From Rhynchopus euleeides (taxonomy: Eukaryota > Euglenozoa > Diplonemea > Diplonemida > Diplonemidae), in the NCBI GenBank assembly GCA_963210315.1, contig OY723282.1, positions 434,001 through 498,000 on the forward strand: a DNA stretch of 64,000 nt, written 5' to 3'. The first letter of the stretch is position 1, and each line of letters starts with the position of its first letter. The position numbers and the translations under genes were made by a program. Shown one piece after another: positions 49,640 to 59,995 of the stretch. The notes under the pieces were generated by a model that had not been told where the DNA came from, did no database searches, and worked only from the letters and a program-made list of their open reading frames with translations.

Positions 49640-51319
49640 TCAGGTACCCCAGATTGCAAAGGAGCCATCGAGCGCGACGGACACAAGGTGCGAGCCATCG
49701 GGTGCCCAGGAGACTTGTGAGATCTGCCCGCCTTCGTGGCCACCCTTCAGTGACGCACGCAGCTTGGGGCGCTGCGAGAGTGTGTCGTATGCCTGCACGA
49801 TTGAGGCCCCGTCAGACATGATCCCGATGGCGACATAGCTGTCGCAGGGTGAGATAGACGTCTTGGCGGTGTTGAGTATCGACTGGAAGTCACGCATCTC
49901 GATCATGTGCGACTCCTGGTAGTTCCGCACGTCAAAAATCTTCAGGCTCCCGTCACGCGAGGAGGTGATGACACGGTTGCCGCAGTGCGAGAACCCCACA
50001 GAGGTGATGGCCTGGGTGTGCGCGCCCTTCAGCTCCTCCACACTGTTCACCGTGCGGGTGTCCCAGAAGCGGAGCCCGCCGTCGTAATGCGCGCTGGCAA
50101 CGACGCTGCCCCCGGAGTCCCCCGTCGCCAGGTCCTGGCAGTTGCTCCAGCACATCGTTGTCTTGGTGCAGGCGCCACTCCGGTTCAGATCCCATCGCCG
50201 GATCGTGCGGTCCCCGCTGCAGGTCAGGAGAGTCTTGTCATCTGCAAAGCAAAGCCCGGTCACCTTCGTGCTGTGCCCACCCAGCGAGTAGAGGTGCCGA
50301 CAGGTCGACGTGCTCCACAGCACCGTGGAACCGTCGGACGTCCCGCCCACCAGGATGTCGCCCGTCGGGCTGAACTCAACCCGCAGGACAGGGCTGAGCG
50401 CCTGGCGGAGCTGGCTCTTCTCCTCGTAGGACTGGGAATCCCAGAGGCGCACAACCTTGTCGTTCCCAGCTGTTGCAAACATCATCCCATTCGGCGCGTG
50501 CACCACGGTGTTCACATCGTTCTTATGGCACTGGATGTGCTTCTTCAGCAGCTGCGTCGGTGGCTGGATCTTCTGGCGGACCTCATAGGCGTGGGAGGCC
50601 TTTTGCCCAGCAGGCTTGCCGCCTCCCCTCGCCCCGGTTTCGGGGGTTGAGGAGAAGCTCCCGCTCTCAGGCCACGTCGCATCGGTGTCCATCTGCAGCT
50701 TCAGGGATTTGTTGAGCTCCGACGCCTGCTGCAGGCGCTTCTCCAGCTCGAACACGTCGTTCATCCTGTCAGCCTCCTTCGACTTCAGCTCCATGGCGAT
50801 GACGCGCAGCCTGTCGTTCTCGTTGTTGAGATCGTTGCGGATGACGGACAGCTCCGAATTCTCATCCTGGTGCTTCGCGATGCTTTCACGGAGAAACTCG
50901 ACCTCCTTTTGGAGCTCGCCTGAGGAGGCTTCGAAGGGGGTCAGCTCACGCACCCTGGCGTCGAGGCGGTCCACCTCGGTTTGGAGGGTTTTCTTGTCCT
51001 TCTGTGCGTCCATCACAATGCGGGCATCGTCGACCCATCGGCGCTGCTGCTCCTGCAGGTCTCTAACCTTCTCCTCCAGGCCCTGGACATATGCGTTGGT
51101 CGGCGCGGATGCACCCCCGCCACCCCCGGACTGCAGCTGTTTCGCAAGATCTGACTTCTCCTCGCGCAGCTTGTCAATCACGCCGCGCAGCCTGGCAAGC
51201 TCCTGCTGGTTTGTCCCCACAGTGTCAATCAGGGAGTCGAACGGGTTCGAGGTTGTGGCATTCCGGGTGTGCACCTGGAACTTCAGCTTGTCAAGCCATA
51301 TCTGCTCCACGGAGCACAT
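49640..51319 (-). CDS. ATG16: ATG16-like autophagy protein, 559 aa
   Basis: The ATG at 51319 (MCSVEQIWLDKL) follows a long C/T-rich leader. Residues 1-25 resemble the short ATG5-binding helix of ATG16. Residues about 30-215 form a coiled coil (heptads through LREEKSDLAKQL, LEEKVRDLQEQ, ELQKEVEFLRESI). Residues about 255-559 are a seven-bladed WD40 propeller. The blades match ATG16L1 in detail, including the SNCQDL turn, ASAHYDGGLRFWDTR, ITSSRDGSLKIFDVR and the closing VSWAPDGSHLVSV. In other eukaryotes ATG16 dimerises through the coiled coil, holds ATG12-ATG5 and directs lipidation of ATG8 on the phagophore. Fungal ATG16 lacks the propeller; this one has it, as in animals and many protists. 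Single exon, no oddities. Confidence 0.85.
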   Translation of the reverse strand: MCSVEQIWLDKLKFQVHTRNATTSNPFDSLIDTVGTNQQELARLRGVIDKLREEKSDLAKQLQSGGGGGASAPTNAYVQGLEEKVRDLQEQQRRWVDDARIVMDAQKDKKTLQTEVDRLDARVRELTPFEASSGELQKEVEFLRESIAKHQDENSELSVIRNDLNNENDRLRVIAMELKSKEADRMNDVFELEKRLQQASELNKSLKLQMDTDATWPESGSFSSTPETGARGGGKPAGQKASHAYEVRQKIQPPTQLLKKHIQCHKNDVNTVVHAPNGMMFATAGNDKVVRLWDSQSYEEKSQLRQALSPVLRVEFSPTGDILVGGTSDGSTVLWSTSTCRHLYSLGGHSTKVTGLCFADDKTLLTCSGDRTIRRWDLNRSGACTKTTMCWSNCQDLATGDSGGSVVASAHYDGGLRFWDTRTVNSVEELKGAHTQAITSVGFSHCGNRVITSSRDGSLKIFDVRNYQESHMIEMRDFQSILNTAKTSISPCDSYVAIGIMSDGASIVQAYDTLSQRPKLRASLKGGHEGGQISQVSWAPDGSHLVSVALDGSFAIWGT

Positions 51320-53831
51320 TTGAAAAAGAGAAGATAGGAAACGGGGGAGTGAGGGGGGGAGGGAGTAGGTGATGCGGGCGGGAGGGTTTTCACACCACAC
51401 CCGCGACCACCCACGCCTTCACCCCCCCCCCCCCCTTCTTCGACCCTCTCGCCCCTGCCCCCCCTTAGCTCCGTCAAGACGACCGCGGAAGGAGAGAGGT
51501 GGGGTGGGGTGGGGTGGGGTGTGAATGTGTGTGTGTGTGTGTGAGGTGTTTCTTGCTACCTCTCTGTGGATGGTGGGGTGATAAGGCAATTTCAAAGACA
51601 AATGCTGTTCTCGACCCATGTTCAAAGGCGTTGCCATCCCGTCGTTGGCTCTGGATGCAGAGGGGGGGGCTGGGTGGGGTGGGGGTGGGGGTGGGGCCTC
51701 CTTTGCACTGCTCGCAACCACGATTGCACGCGAAGCACCCCCTTTGCCATCGTTTTCCGTTTGCACCTGTGGCTTCACTTGGTTTCGTTCCCGGTTTTAT
51801 TTTGGATGCTGGCAAACCACGGCGGCGGCGGCTAGGGAGCGACTCGGCAGCTTCGCACAACATCCCCTGAAAACAATGACGATCTTCCCGTTAGGTTTTT
51901 TTAAAAGTTCTGTATTTTTTTCGCAGATCTGTTGTTTTTTTCTTCTGTTTCGTGATGAACAACACAAAATCGCGTGATACCCAGATGCCTCACAACAATA
52001 AAAAAACACACACACACGCATTGTGGTTTGGGCTAGCGAACTCGCATCGCACAGTGCCCACCGAGAGGACGCAGCGTGATAACCGAGGCCCGCTATCCTA
52101 CTCCCACTCTACGAGACACACACACACCACACGTTTAGCCTTCCTCACTGGAGGATGTCTAAAAGAAACGAAATTCTTCTCGGAATTGTCGGAATCTCCT
52201 TGGCTCACAGCAGCAAGGGAATCCGGCAGGAATGACGCCTGCGGCACAACCCCCCCCTACACACCCTGCGATGCCTTCCTTCCAACACAGAGGGGGCTCG
52301 CCTGGACACCGCATGATACGCAACCACAAAGCGGGTGGGGCACAATGCCCTGGTCCAACTGCGATGTCCGTACAGCTTTTGTTGGCCAGCACCAACAAGA
52401 CCCAGGGGCGACGGCTGCGATCGCGAGGAGGAGGCGGGCGGGGAATGGGGGCAAGAGAGAGGGAGGGGGAGAGAGGCACCCAGGGGCCCAAAATAAAGAA
52501 GAAGAAGAAGGGGCGTTGGAAAAGGCCCCAACCCCCCACCCCCACCCCCACACCCCAACCCCTGTATCTCCGCCCCCCCCCCCCCCCGCGTTCCCACCGC
52601 GCAGCCCGCCCCCCCCTCCCACACCCCGTTGGCCTCTTCTTCTTGATAGCATTCTTCGGACACACCCGAAAATCGTGCGCTTTCAGGTGGATTGCATCCC
52701 CTATTAGTATTTTGTGGGAAATACGATGGTACCTCGCGCCAGAGATGGGGTACGAAGTTTTTAAAACTATCTGTGCCCCCCGCTGGATCGCAAAGTGACA
52801 GCACACCGAGACGACAAACCAATTACTGCCGAAAGTTGTTTTGTTGGAACGCAGACCCCACTCTTTGTGTACACCACCCCCCGGTCTGATGAAGTGGTGT
52901 GAGTGGGGCCGCACGGTCCAGCTAAAGGCACAGAACGTTCCCCCAGTTGGCTACGCCGAACTAACAAATAAAAATCGATTCCGGTTTTTGTTTGTGAGCA
53001 GCGCCGAAACGTCTCCCATAAAATAACTGCCGGCGAGCGAACACACGGTTTCACAAAGCGCTTGCGTTGGTGCCCCCCTTTTCCCGCGCGCTTCCTGGGT
53101 GATTTTTAAGCGCATGGGCGGGATGGTAACGCGCTGACACCTCCACACACCCCACCCCATGTGAAGTGATGGGTATGGATCAGAGAAGCAAAGAGAGACC
53201 CGAACACGCACTTGGCGAAACCGTGCACAAACTGCACGTATGCCCTACAGAACGGAACAGAGAAAGATACAGGGGTGATAGGGCAGGGTGGCGTGTGTGT
53301 GTGTGTGTGTGTGGTGAGAGACAAGAATATCCGTGTTGGTCGCAACAAGTGAGGTCTGTTGCAACCTCCCCCCACCCACCCGTGAATATATCTGCAGCAG
53401 TGCAGCGCACCGAGCACTCCACTGCAACACGCACAGTGTCGAAACTAGTGCGACGTCGTGTGTGCGAGGAACTCTTGAAAGGCGCAACGCAGGAGGAAGG
53501 GCAATCCACAACCCCCTTTCGGGCACACCACCACCACCACCACCTCTGCCTGATAACCCGTTTGCCACACACAGCGCAAAGCGGGGCCTGCACTACACGT
53601 GGAGGAGCCCCCCTCATAACGTGGACATTCCACACCACACACCACCATACCCACACCGGATATTAGACAAAAAAAACACCAGGCCGGAGCTGTTGTTTAG
53701 GCCCTTCGAGACAGGCATCCAACACCACACATCGCCTCCACCGAACGAGGCGCTGAAGCGGCACCCACCTGGCCCCCACACCCACTGGGCTGGGGGGGGA
53801 GGCTGCGCCAGACCGGAGGGCGCACCCCGCC
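51320..53831. other. Intergenic DNA, no gene seen
   Basis: Repeated GGGGT, a C run (51421-51434, 52575-52588), GT repeats and T runs. No supported gene on either strand. Confidence 0.5.
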
Positions 53832-54460
53832 CTACGCATCCCACTCATCGGGGACGTCCTCTGAGGCCTCTGAGCCGTCGAGGCCGAGCTCCCAGCGCTC
53901 CACGCCGCTCTCCAAAGCGCGTGTCTCCTGCTGCCGCAGCTCCTTGACACGCTGCTCCTTCTCGGTTCGTTCGGCCTCGCGCCGCCTGCGCTCTTCCTCG
54001 GCCTCCGCCTGGCGCTCCGCACGTGCGCTCTCCATCTCGTCCTTCGACTTCCCGTGGAACAGGTCGCTCACCAGCGTGCTTTCGATGCTCGCAGTTGCGC
54101 CAACAGGCCTCACGGGACCTCCGGTCCCCTTCGTTAAGGTGTCGTGGTATGCACTGTTGTTGGTTGCCTGTGACGCATCGACGATCTTATCGCGTGTGGC
54201 GCTCTGCCTGTGTGGGAGTGTGTTGTGCGGGGGAGATGTGCAGGGAGAGGGTCATTTGGTCATGACACACACAGCCTGTCAGGTTGTTGTGTGACTGTGT
54301 GAAGCGTTCGCAAAAAAGGATTACCGGGTTTCTTTTGCTTTGTTTGTGTAACCGGAAAAAAAACAGGGACCCCGCAAACGGCGAAAAGCTTGCAGACACC
54401 GTCATACCTCTTGTGGACAGCAGAGGCTTTCGGGCGATGCCCAATGTTCTTCCCCGACAT
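53832..54460 (-). CDS. Two-exon acidic coiled-coil protein, 142 aa
   Basis: Exon 1 is 54408-54460 (MSGKNIGHRPKASAVHKR), exon 2 is 53832-54207; the 200-bp intron has donor AG|GTATGA and acceptor CACACAG|G. Joined, they give one uninterrupted 142-residue frame. The N-terminal half has ATRDKIVDASQATNNSAYHD followed by TLTKGTGGP. The second half is a single long charged helix (EEERRRREAERTEKEQRVKE), then an acidic tail ending PDEWDA. I do not recognise the family. The conserved-looking N-terminal segment plus helix suggests a small subunit of a larger cytosolic or ciliary complex, which is a guess. No signal or membrane segment. Confidence 0.65.
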
Positions 54461-56099
54461 GCCGGCAAGCGACGCACCCGAGTCGACCCAGCCAAGAGGG
54501 GGGGAAGCTGGCGTTCCGCCGAACGCAGAACCGCACCCCGCCCTCCCCGTGCGGAGCAGAATGCAGGAAGAGCGACTACTTCCTGCGCACGCGCGCGCGT
54601 GTGTGTGAGTGTGTGAGTGCTCTGAAACCAGAGTTGGTTTGCGCAGCGTGCCCTATTTTTTAAAAAAATTTGCAAGAGAGGGGGGGGAGAGTCGAGGGGA
54701 GAGGGGATCAGAGTGTGTGTATGCGCTCTGCGTTCGGCAAAGCTGGGCTCAAAAGAATAGCACCGCCGTCGCCACACCCCCACCCCTGCTGGTGGCAGAG
54801 CTCCTGAAGAGGGTGGGTGTTGTATCTCGGGGGTCGGAAAATGGGGGGTCGGAAACGAGGGGTTGGAATACAGTATAAGGCACTTGTTTTCATACGAAAA
54901 AAGTTCGTACAATTTTTCACATAACACACTTGTGTGGTGCGGGAAATGCTACAGAGACGCTACGGACTCGGGATTGCTTACTGGCCTCTGACTCATGATC
55001 ACTTCTGTTTCGTGCTCCACCTGCTCCACCTCACCTCTGCACTTCAGGCAAACCACATCAGTGGGTTTTTCCAGACATATCATCAGGAGGATTTGACGGA
55101 AGGCCACGCTAAACCTGGTTGTCAAATCTGAAGAAAAAAAATGGGTGGGGATGCGAAGTGCAAGAGCTGGGTGTCCGTGAGTGTGTGGGTGGAGTGGGTG
55201 CAGGCAGGCCCGACAGTGACGGAAATGCCGAGGGGGGGAAACCCGGAATGACTGGGAATGGGAGGGAGTGAGATGACGATGTATGGCTAGCGACATGCAT
55301 GGGAGAGGGGGCACAGGGAGTCCCACATTGCAGCGTGGGGTGGGGGGTTCGGTAGGGGCTGGTAGGCCTGGGACCTCTGCCTCAGAATACACGAGGTTAT
55401 CCGGCTCTGAAAGCATGAAAGCGACACTCAACAGCTGCTGGGCACAGGCGAACCTGGTCGGCCTGGGAGGGCGGGTGGTGGTGGGGAACGGAGCTCTGCC
55501 AACAGGCACATCGGGTAGGGCGTGGGAGGGAGGGGTAAGGACCCTGTCGCGTTGTGTCGCCCAGTGTGGCTGGACCACCAGTGCGGGGAGCGGCATGCAG
55601 ATGCATGGGCACTGGGGTGCCCCACGCAGGTGTCGTGTCGGGGTCGCAATGTGAACAGAGCGCAGACAACCGGCGTGGGCCAGCCCCTATGGCACCGGTG
55701 ACGATGCATGGGGCACTGGCTGGACCTGCCTGGGGCAACACACGACAGGGCCGGGATAAACATCACAACGCGTCTTTGCTGTCGAAATGAAACACAGCAG
55801 ACACACGTCATGGTATCACACACACCATCACACAAGTAATGTTGGTGGGGCAAGGAAAGTAAGGCGACTCCCTCTGACCACCCCTCCCGACCCCCTCTTT
55901 CGGAAGCCATGCCTAATGGGGGCGGGGAGGGGGCGCAGGGGGGTAGGGGCCGCAGGAATTTCCTCCCGATTTCATTCGCTTACGTTGGATCGAAGGAGGG
56001 TGGTGCGAGGGGGTTGTGCAGGCCGCACCACAGAAGACACGCCAGGCGGGTCCACACCCCCGCAGCCCCGCCCACCGTGGCACCAGACCAAGACTAGAG
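54461..56099. other. Intergenic DNA, no gene seen
   Basis: Spacer with GT and CA tracts. The longer frames (for example minus strand 54949-55596) are P/H/R rich without domains. Confidence 0.45.
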
Positions 56100-56290
56100 C
56101 GAAGGGGCAGCCAGCTTGCAACAGCACAGCGACAGGCGGTCACTAGCTTCAGCCACTGTTCGAGGATGGAGCCCCGCTCGCTGGAGCGTGTCATCACACT
56201 GAGTCAGGATGTTGCAGCTTGTCCTTCCGTGTTGAGAATGCGCAACTCGTCAGCAGGTCCGTTCTGACACGCAGCTCCTGTCCAGCGTTG
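56100..56290 (-). pseudogene. Fragment of the 3' end of the second ankyrin gene
   Basis: About 190 bp matching 57180-57340: CTTCAGCCACTGTTCGAGG, CCGCTCGCTGG, GCGTGTCATCACACTGAG, then TTGAGAATGCGCAACTCGTC, the complement of the last repeat's codons. Only the 3' flank and last few codons are present, and they are diverged. A remnant of tandem duplication or of a lost neighbouring ankyrin gene. Confidence 0.55.
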
Positions 56291-56532
56291 TCGACGACGA
56301 CGAGATCTCTGTCTTCGCCATTATGACTGCCCCAAGACAGAGAGAGGCTACCCGGGGAGGGGAGGGCGGGCGTCGGGGTTCCGGGGTCGGGTGCTCGCGA
56401 ATCCCCCGTGGCTCAAGGGTGTCTGGTGCACACTACACACATGCCGCCCTCGTCCATGTGTGCCCCAGCGGCCCTGTCGGGTGGAGGGTGTAGGGTCTGG
56501 GGCAGCGGGTGTGAACATATTTGCAAGGCGCT

Positions 56533-56899
56533 GAACGGGGATGCCACCTCATGGGTGGTTGCCCTCATGCGGCCAGACAGGCAGACAGACATTGGAAACC
56601 CTGCTGGTCGATAGTTCGGCCAACAGCCTGAGGCCTGAGATGGCCAGGAGAGAGCTCGAGGGTGTGGCAGTGGGGTGGGGGCGAGGGTGGGTGGGGTGGG
56701 GGCTCCCGTTCTTCACTTCTGGCCCCAGTCCGAGAGAAGGGCAGACGAACCTGCTGTTCAGCCGGGATTCGCAACATGTTAGCAGCATCCAGACGCCGAA
56801 AGGTTCCATGAATCAGCCCGATATGGGAGAAGCAAAGGGAATGGGAAAATAGGATACAATCGTAACGGCATCGGCAGGCTTTGCTCAAAGCGCTGCACC
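56533..56899. repeat. 350-bp repeat shared by the 3' sides of two repeat-protein genes, copy 2
   Basis: Counterpart of 39946-40292. Its tRNA-like end is truncated (GGCAGGCTTTGCTCAAAGCG followed by unrelated sequence). Confidence 0.7.
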
Positions 56900-57297
56900 G
56901 CTATCATACCCGCAGAAGTCGTGGGGGCAGAACTCTGCTTGTAGTGAAAACAGACAAGGGTGGTCGAACCCATAAAGCACAGGCGAGTAGCCTGCCACCG
57001 CCTTGGCCTTGGGCCAGCGGGGAGGAGTCACGGAGGACGTTTCGATACACTGCACTCAGGATAAAACAGAAGGAGCAGGGGCAGTCTGCAGAGAGAGCAC
57101 TGTGGCAATGTTCTGGCTGACGCCCGAGAAAGACTTGGTGTTCCGATCTTTGATTGTACGAACCGTGCCTGTTTGGGCCTGTGTGCGGCGACAGGCGCTC
57201 ACCGGCTTCAGCCACTGGTGGAGGGTCGAGCACCGCTCGCTGGGGCGTGTCATCACACTGAGACAGGATGCTGATGATTGATGATGCTTGCAGCTCG

Positions 57298-59337
57298 TCA
57301 TTCCGTCTGGAGGATGCGCAGCGTCTCAGCATGTCCGTTCTGAGCAGCTACAGAATACGGCGTCGCACCGTTGCTGTTGGCCTTGTTCACATCAGCTTGT
57401 CCTTCTGTGATGAGGATGCGCAACGCGTCAGCGTTCCCGAGCAGAGCCGCAACAAAACACGACATCGCACCGTTGCTGTTGGCCTTGTTCACATTAGCCT
57501 GTCCTTCTGTGATGACGATGCGCAATGCGTCAGCGTGACCTCCCGCAGCCGCAATGTAACACGGCGTCGCACCGTTGTTGTCGGCCTTGTTCACATCAGC
57601 TTGTCCTTCTGTAATGAGGATGCGCAATGCGTCAGCGTGACCTACCGCAGCCGCAGCATAACACGGCGTCGCACCGTCGTTGTTGGCCTTGTTCACATCA
57701 GCTTGTCCTTCTGTGATGAGGATGCGCAATGCGTCAGCGTGACCTCCCGCAGCCGCAATGTAACACGGCGTCGTACCGTTGTTGTTGGCCTTGTTCACAT
57801 CAGCTTGTCCTTCTGTGATGAGGATGCGCAATACGTCAGCGTGACCTCCCGCAGCCGCAATGTAACACGGCGTCGTACCGTTGTTGTTGGCCTTGTTCAC
57901 ATCAGCTTGTCCTTCTGTGATGAGAATGCGCAATACGTCAGCGTGACCTCCCGCAGCCGCAATGTAACACGGCGTCGTACCGTTGTTGTTGGCCTTGTTC
58001 ACATCAGCTTGTCCTTCTGTGATGAGGATGCGCAATGCGTCAGCGTGACCTACCGCAGCCGCAACGAAACACGGCGTCGCACCGTCGTTGTCGGCCTTGT
58101 TCCCATCAGCTTGTCCTTCTGTGATGAGGATGCGCAATGCGTCAGCGTGACCTGCCGCAGCCGCAGCATAACACGGCGTCGTACCGTTGTTGTTGGCCTT
58201 GTTCACATCAGCTTGTCCTGCTGTGATGAGGATGCGCAATGCGTCAGCGTGACCTTTCCAAGCCGCAATGTAACACGGCGTCGCACTGTCGTTGTGGGCC
58301 TCGTTCCCATCAGCTTGTCCTTCTGTGATGAGGATGCGCAATGCGTCAGCGTGACCGTTCTGAGCCGCAATGTAACACGGCGTCGTACCGTTGTTGTTGG
58401 CCTTGTTCACATCAGCTTGTCCTTCTGTAATGAGGATGCGCAATGCGTCAGCGTGACCTACCGCAGCCGCAATGTAACACGGCGTCGTACCGTCGTTGTG
58501 GGCCTTGTTCACATCAGCTTGTCCTTCTGTGATGAGGATGCGCAATGCCTCAGCGTGACCTGCCGCAGCCGCAGCATAACACGGCGTCGTACCGTTGTTG
58601 TTGGCCTTGTTCACATCAGCTTGTCCTGCTGTGATGAGGATGCGCAATGCGTCAGCGTGACCTTTCCAAGCCGCAATGTAACACGGCGTCGCACCGTTGT
58701 TGTCGGCCTTGTTCACATCAGCTTGTCCTTCTGTGATGAGGATGCGCAATGCGTCAGCGTGACCCTTCCGAGCCGCAATGAAACACGGCGTCGTACCGTC
58801 GTTGTTGTTGGCCTTGTTCACATCAGCTTGTCCTTCTGTGATGAGGATGCGCAATGCGTGAGGATGTCCATTGTGAGCCGCAATGAAACACGGCGTCGTA
58901 CCGTCGTTGTTGGCCTTGTTCACATCAGCTTGTCCTTCTGTGATGACGATGCGCAATGCGTCAACGTGACCGACCGCAGCCGCAATGTAACACGGCGTCG
59001 CACCGTTGTTGTTGGCCTTGTTCACATTTGCCTGTCCTTCTGTGATGAGGAAGTGCAAGGCGTCTCTGGCGCCGAATTGAGCAGCGAGGCTGCACGCACT
59101 GTACCCTAGGCCATCCACGGTGTCGACCGCGAGGTTGCCCACCAGGAGGGTATCCTTCAGCAGGTCAACACGATTCAGTACGGCTGCCGCATGCAGCACA
59201 GCCAACCCTCCACCCCCGTCTCCCTTGAACGCTGCCCACACACCTGCCTTTAATACTTGCGCCGCCTCCGACACGAGTGATGTCCAGCCGCCCACGACCC
59301 CGGCCCACTCCTGCACCCACCCCAGAAACTTGCTCAT
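57298..59337 (-). CDS. Ankyrin-repeat protein with near-identical repeats, 679 aa
   Basis: A single frame of 679 residues. After a 45-residue lead (MSKFLGWVQEW) there are about 19 ankyrin repeats of 34 residues with consensus TPCYIAAAGGHADALRILIT followed by EGQADVNKANNNG. The DNA units (102 bp) are so alike that a plus-strand frame stays open over most of the array, a sign of recent expansion or gene conversion. Blocks of units recur in the same order (for example WKGHADAL followed by AAAAAGHA twice), showing multi-unit duplication. A cysteine in every TPC is unusual for ankyrins, which usually have TPLH there. It ends right after the last repeat. No signal peptide or membrane segment. Binding partner unknown; arrays like this often vary in repeat number between strains. 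The 5' flank is duplicated at 59866-59995 and a piece of the 3' end at 56100-56290. Confidence 0.88.
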   Translation of the reverse strand: MSKFLGWVQEWAGVVGGWTSLVSEAAQVLKAGVWAAFKGDGGGGLAVLHAAAVLNRVDLLKDTLLVGNLAVDTVDGLGYSACSLAAQFGARDALHFLITEGQANVNKANNNGATPCYIAAAVGHVDALRIVITEGQADVNKANNDGTTPCFIAAHNGHPHALRILITEGQADVNKANNNDGTTPCFIAARKGHADALRILITEGQADVNKADNNGATPCYIAAWKGHADALRILITAGQADVNKANNNGTTPCYAAAAAGHAEALRILITEGQADVNKAHNDGTTPCYIAAAVGHADALRILITEGQADVNKANNNGTTPCYIAAQNGHADALRILITEGQADGNEAHNDSATPCYIAAWKGHADALRILITAGQADVNKANNNGTTPCYAAAAAGHADALRILITEGQADGNKADNDGATPCFVAAAVGHADALRILITEGQADVNKANNNGTTPCYIAAAGGHADVLRILITEGQADVNKANNNGTTPCYIAAAGGHADVLRILITEGQADVNKANNNGTTPCYIAAAGGHADALRILITEGQADVNKANNDGATPCYAAAAVGHADALRILITEGQADVNKADNNGATPCYIAAAGGHADALRIVITEGQANVNKANSNGAMSCFVAALLGNADALRILITEGQADVNKANSNGATPYSVAAQNGHAETLRILQTE

Positions 59338-59474
59338 CGCAGCAATCCCTGCCTGAGTTGTGATCTTTCACAACTGTGAGCCTCCAGGTCGCAATTCCGT
59401 GTGTGTGCGAAGTGTGAAGCCTGTGAAGGGGGGGCTGGACAACAACCACCCTGAAGGGGCAGGCCTGAGGTGTG
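59338..59474 (-). repeat. Duplicated 5' flank of the second ankyrin gene, proximal copy
   Basis: About 135 bp directly before the start codon, repeated at 59866-59995 with a few changes. Includes the hairpin AGTTGTGATCTTTCACAACT and GTGTGTGCGAAGTGTGAAGC. Possibly leader or promoter sequence. Confidence 0.65.
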
Positions 59475-59865
59475 TGATGCACGGGCCGCGTGTGGGTGTC
59501 GTTGCGGAAGAGGGCGGGGGAGGGGGGGTGCAATAGCGACACCACTGGCTTCTCTGCACCATTGTTTCCTGCTTCTCCGCCTTGCCAGCCCCTTCTGCAG
59601 ATTAACACAACCCGGTTGCTAAAGCAGACACGTTACGCACACGGGATCCATATTTTGGCACACTCAGTGTGGGAGGCTCGCCTTGCCAGGACTCCACTCA
59701 ACTCACCTGCTGTGCTCCACACCCCTCACCTTCACACAGGCGAGGGTATCCCACGTGTAGGTGTCGAACACGGCGTACCACACCCTCATCCACGCCTGGT
59801 TGCCTGCCGGTGCTGAGTGAAGCGAAGTGTGTCAACGCACAAACCAAACCCAAGTGTGAGAGAGT

Positions 59866-59995
59866 CCATCGCAGCAATCCCTAAGTTGTGATCTTTCACA
59901 ACTGTGAGCCTCCAGGCTGCAATTCCGTGTGTGTGCGAAGTGTGAAGCCTGTAAAGGGGGAGCTGGAGAACACCCACCCTGAAGGGGCAGGCCGG
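59866..59995 (-). repeat. Duplicated 5' flank of the second ankyrin gene, distal copy
   Basis: Matches 59338-59474, beginning CCATCGCAGCAATCCCT, so the homology starts within the ankyrin start-codon context; no ankyrin repeats follow. It marks a lost or never-complete neighbouring gene. Confidence 0.65.

Noticed and set aside
54949-55596. Minus-strand frame of 215 codons
   Set aside because: Proline/histidine-rich without domain or convincing start context; probably chance in GC-rich DNA.
57268-59109. Plus-strand 613-codon frame opposite the second ankyrin gene
   Set aside because: Same cause: a 102-bp repeat without stops on the other strand. The minus strand gives clear ankyrin repeats.
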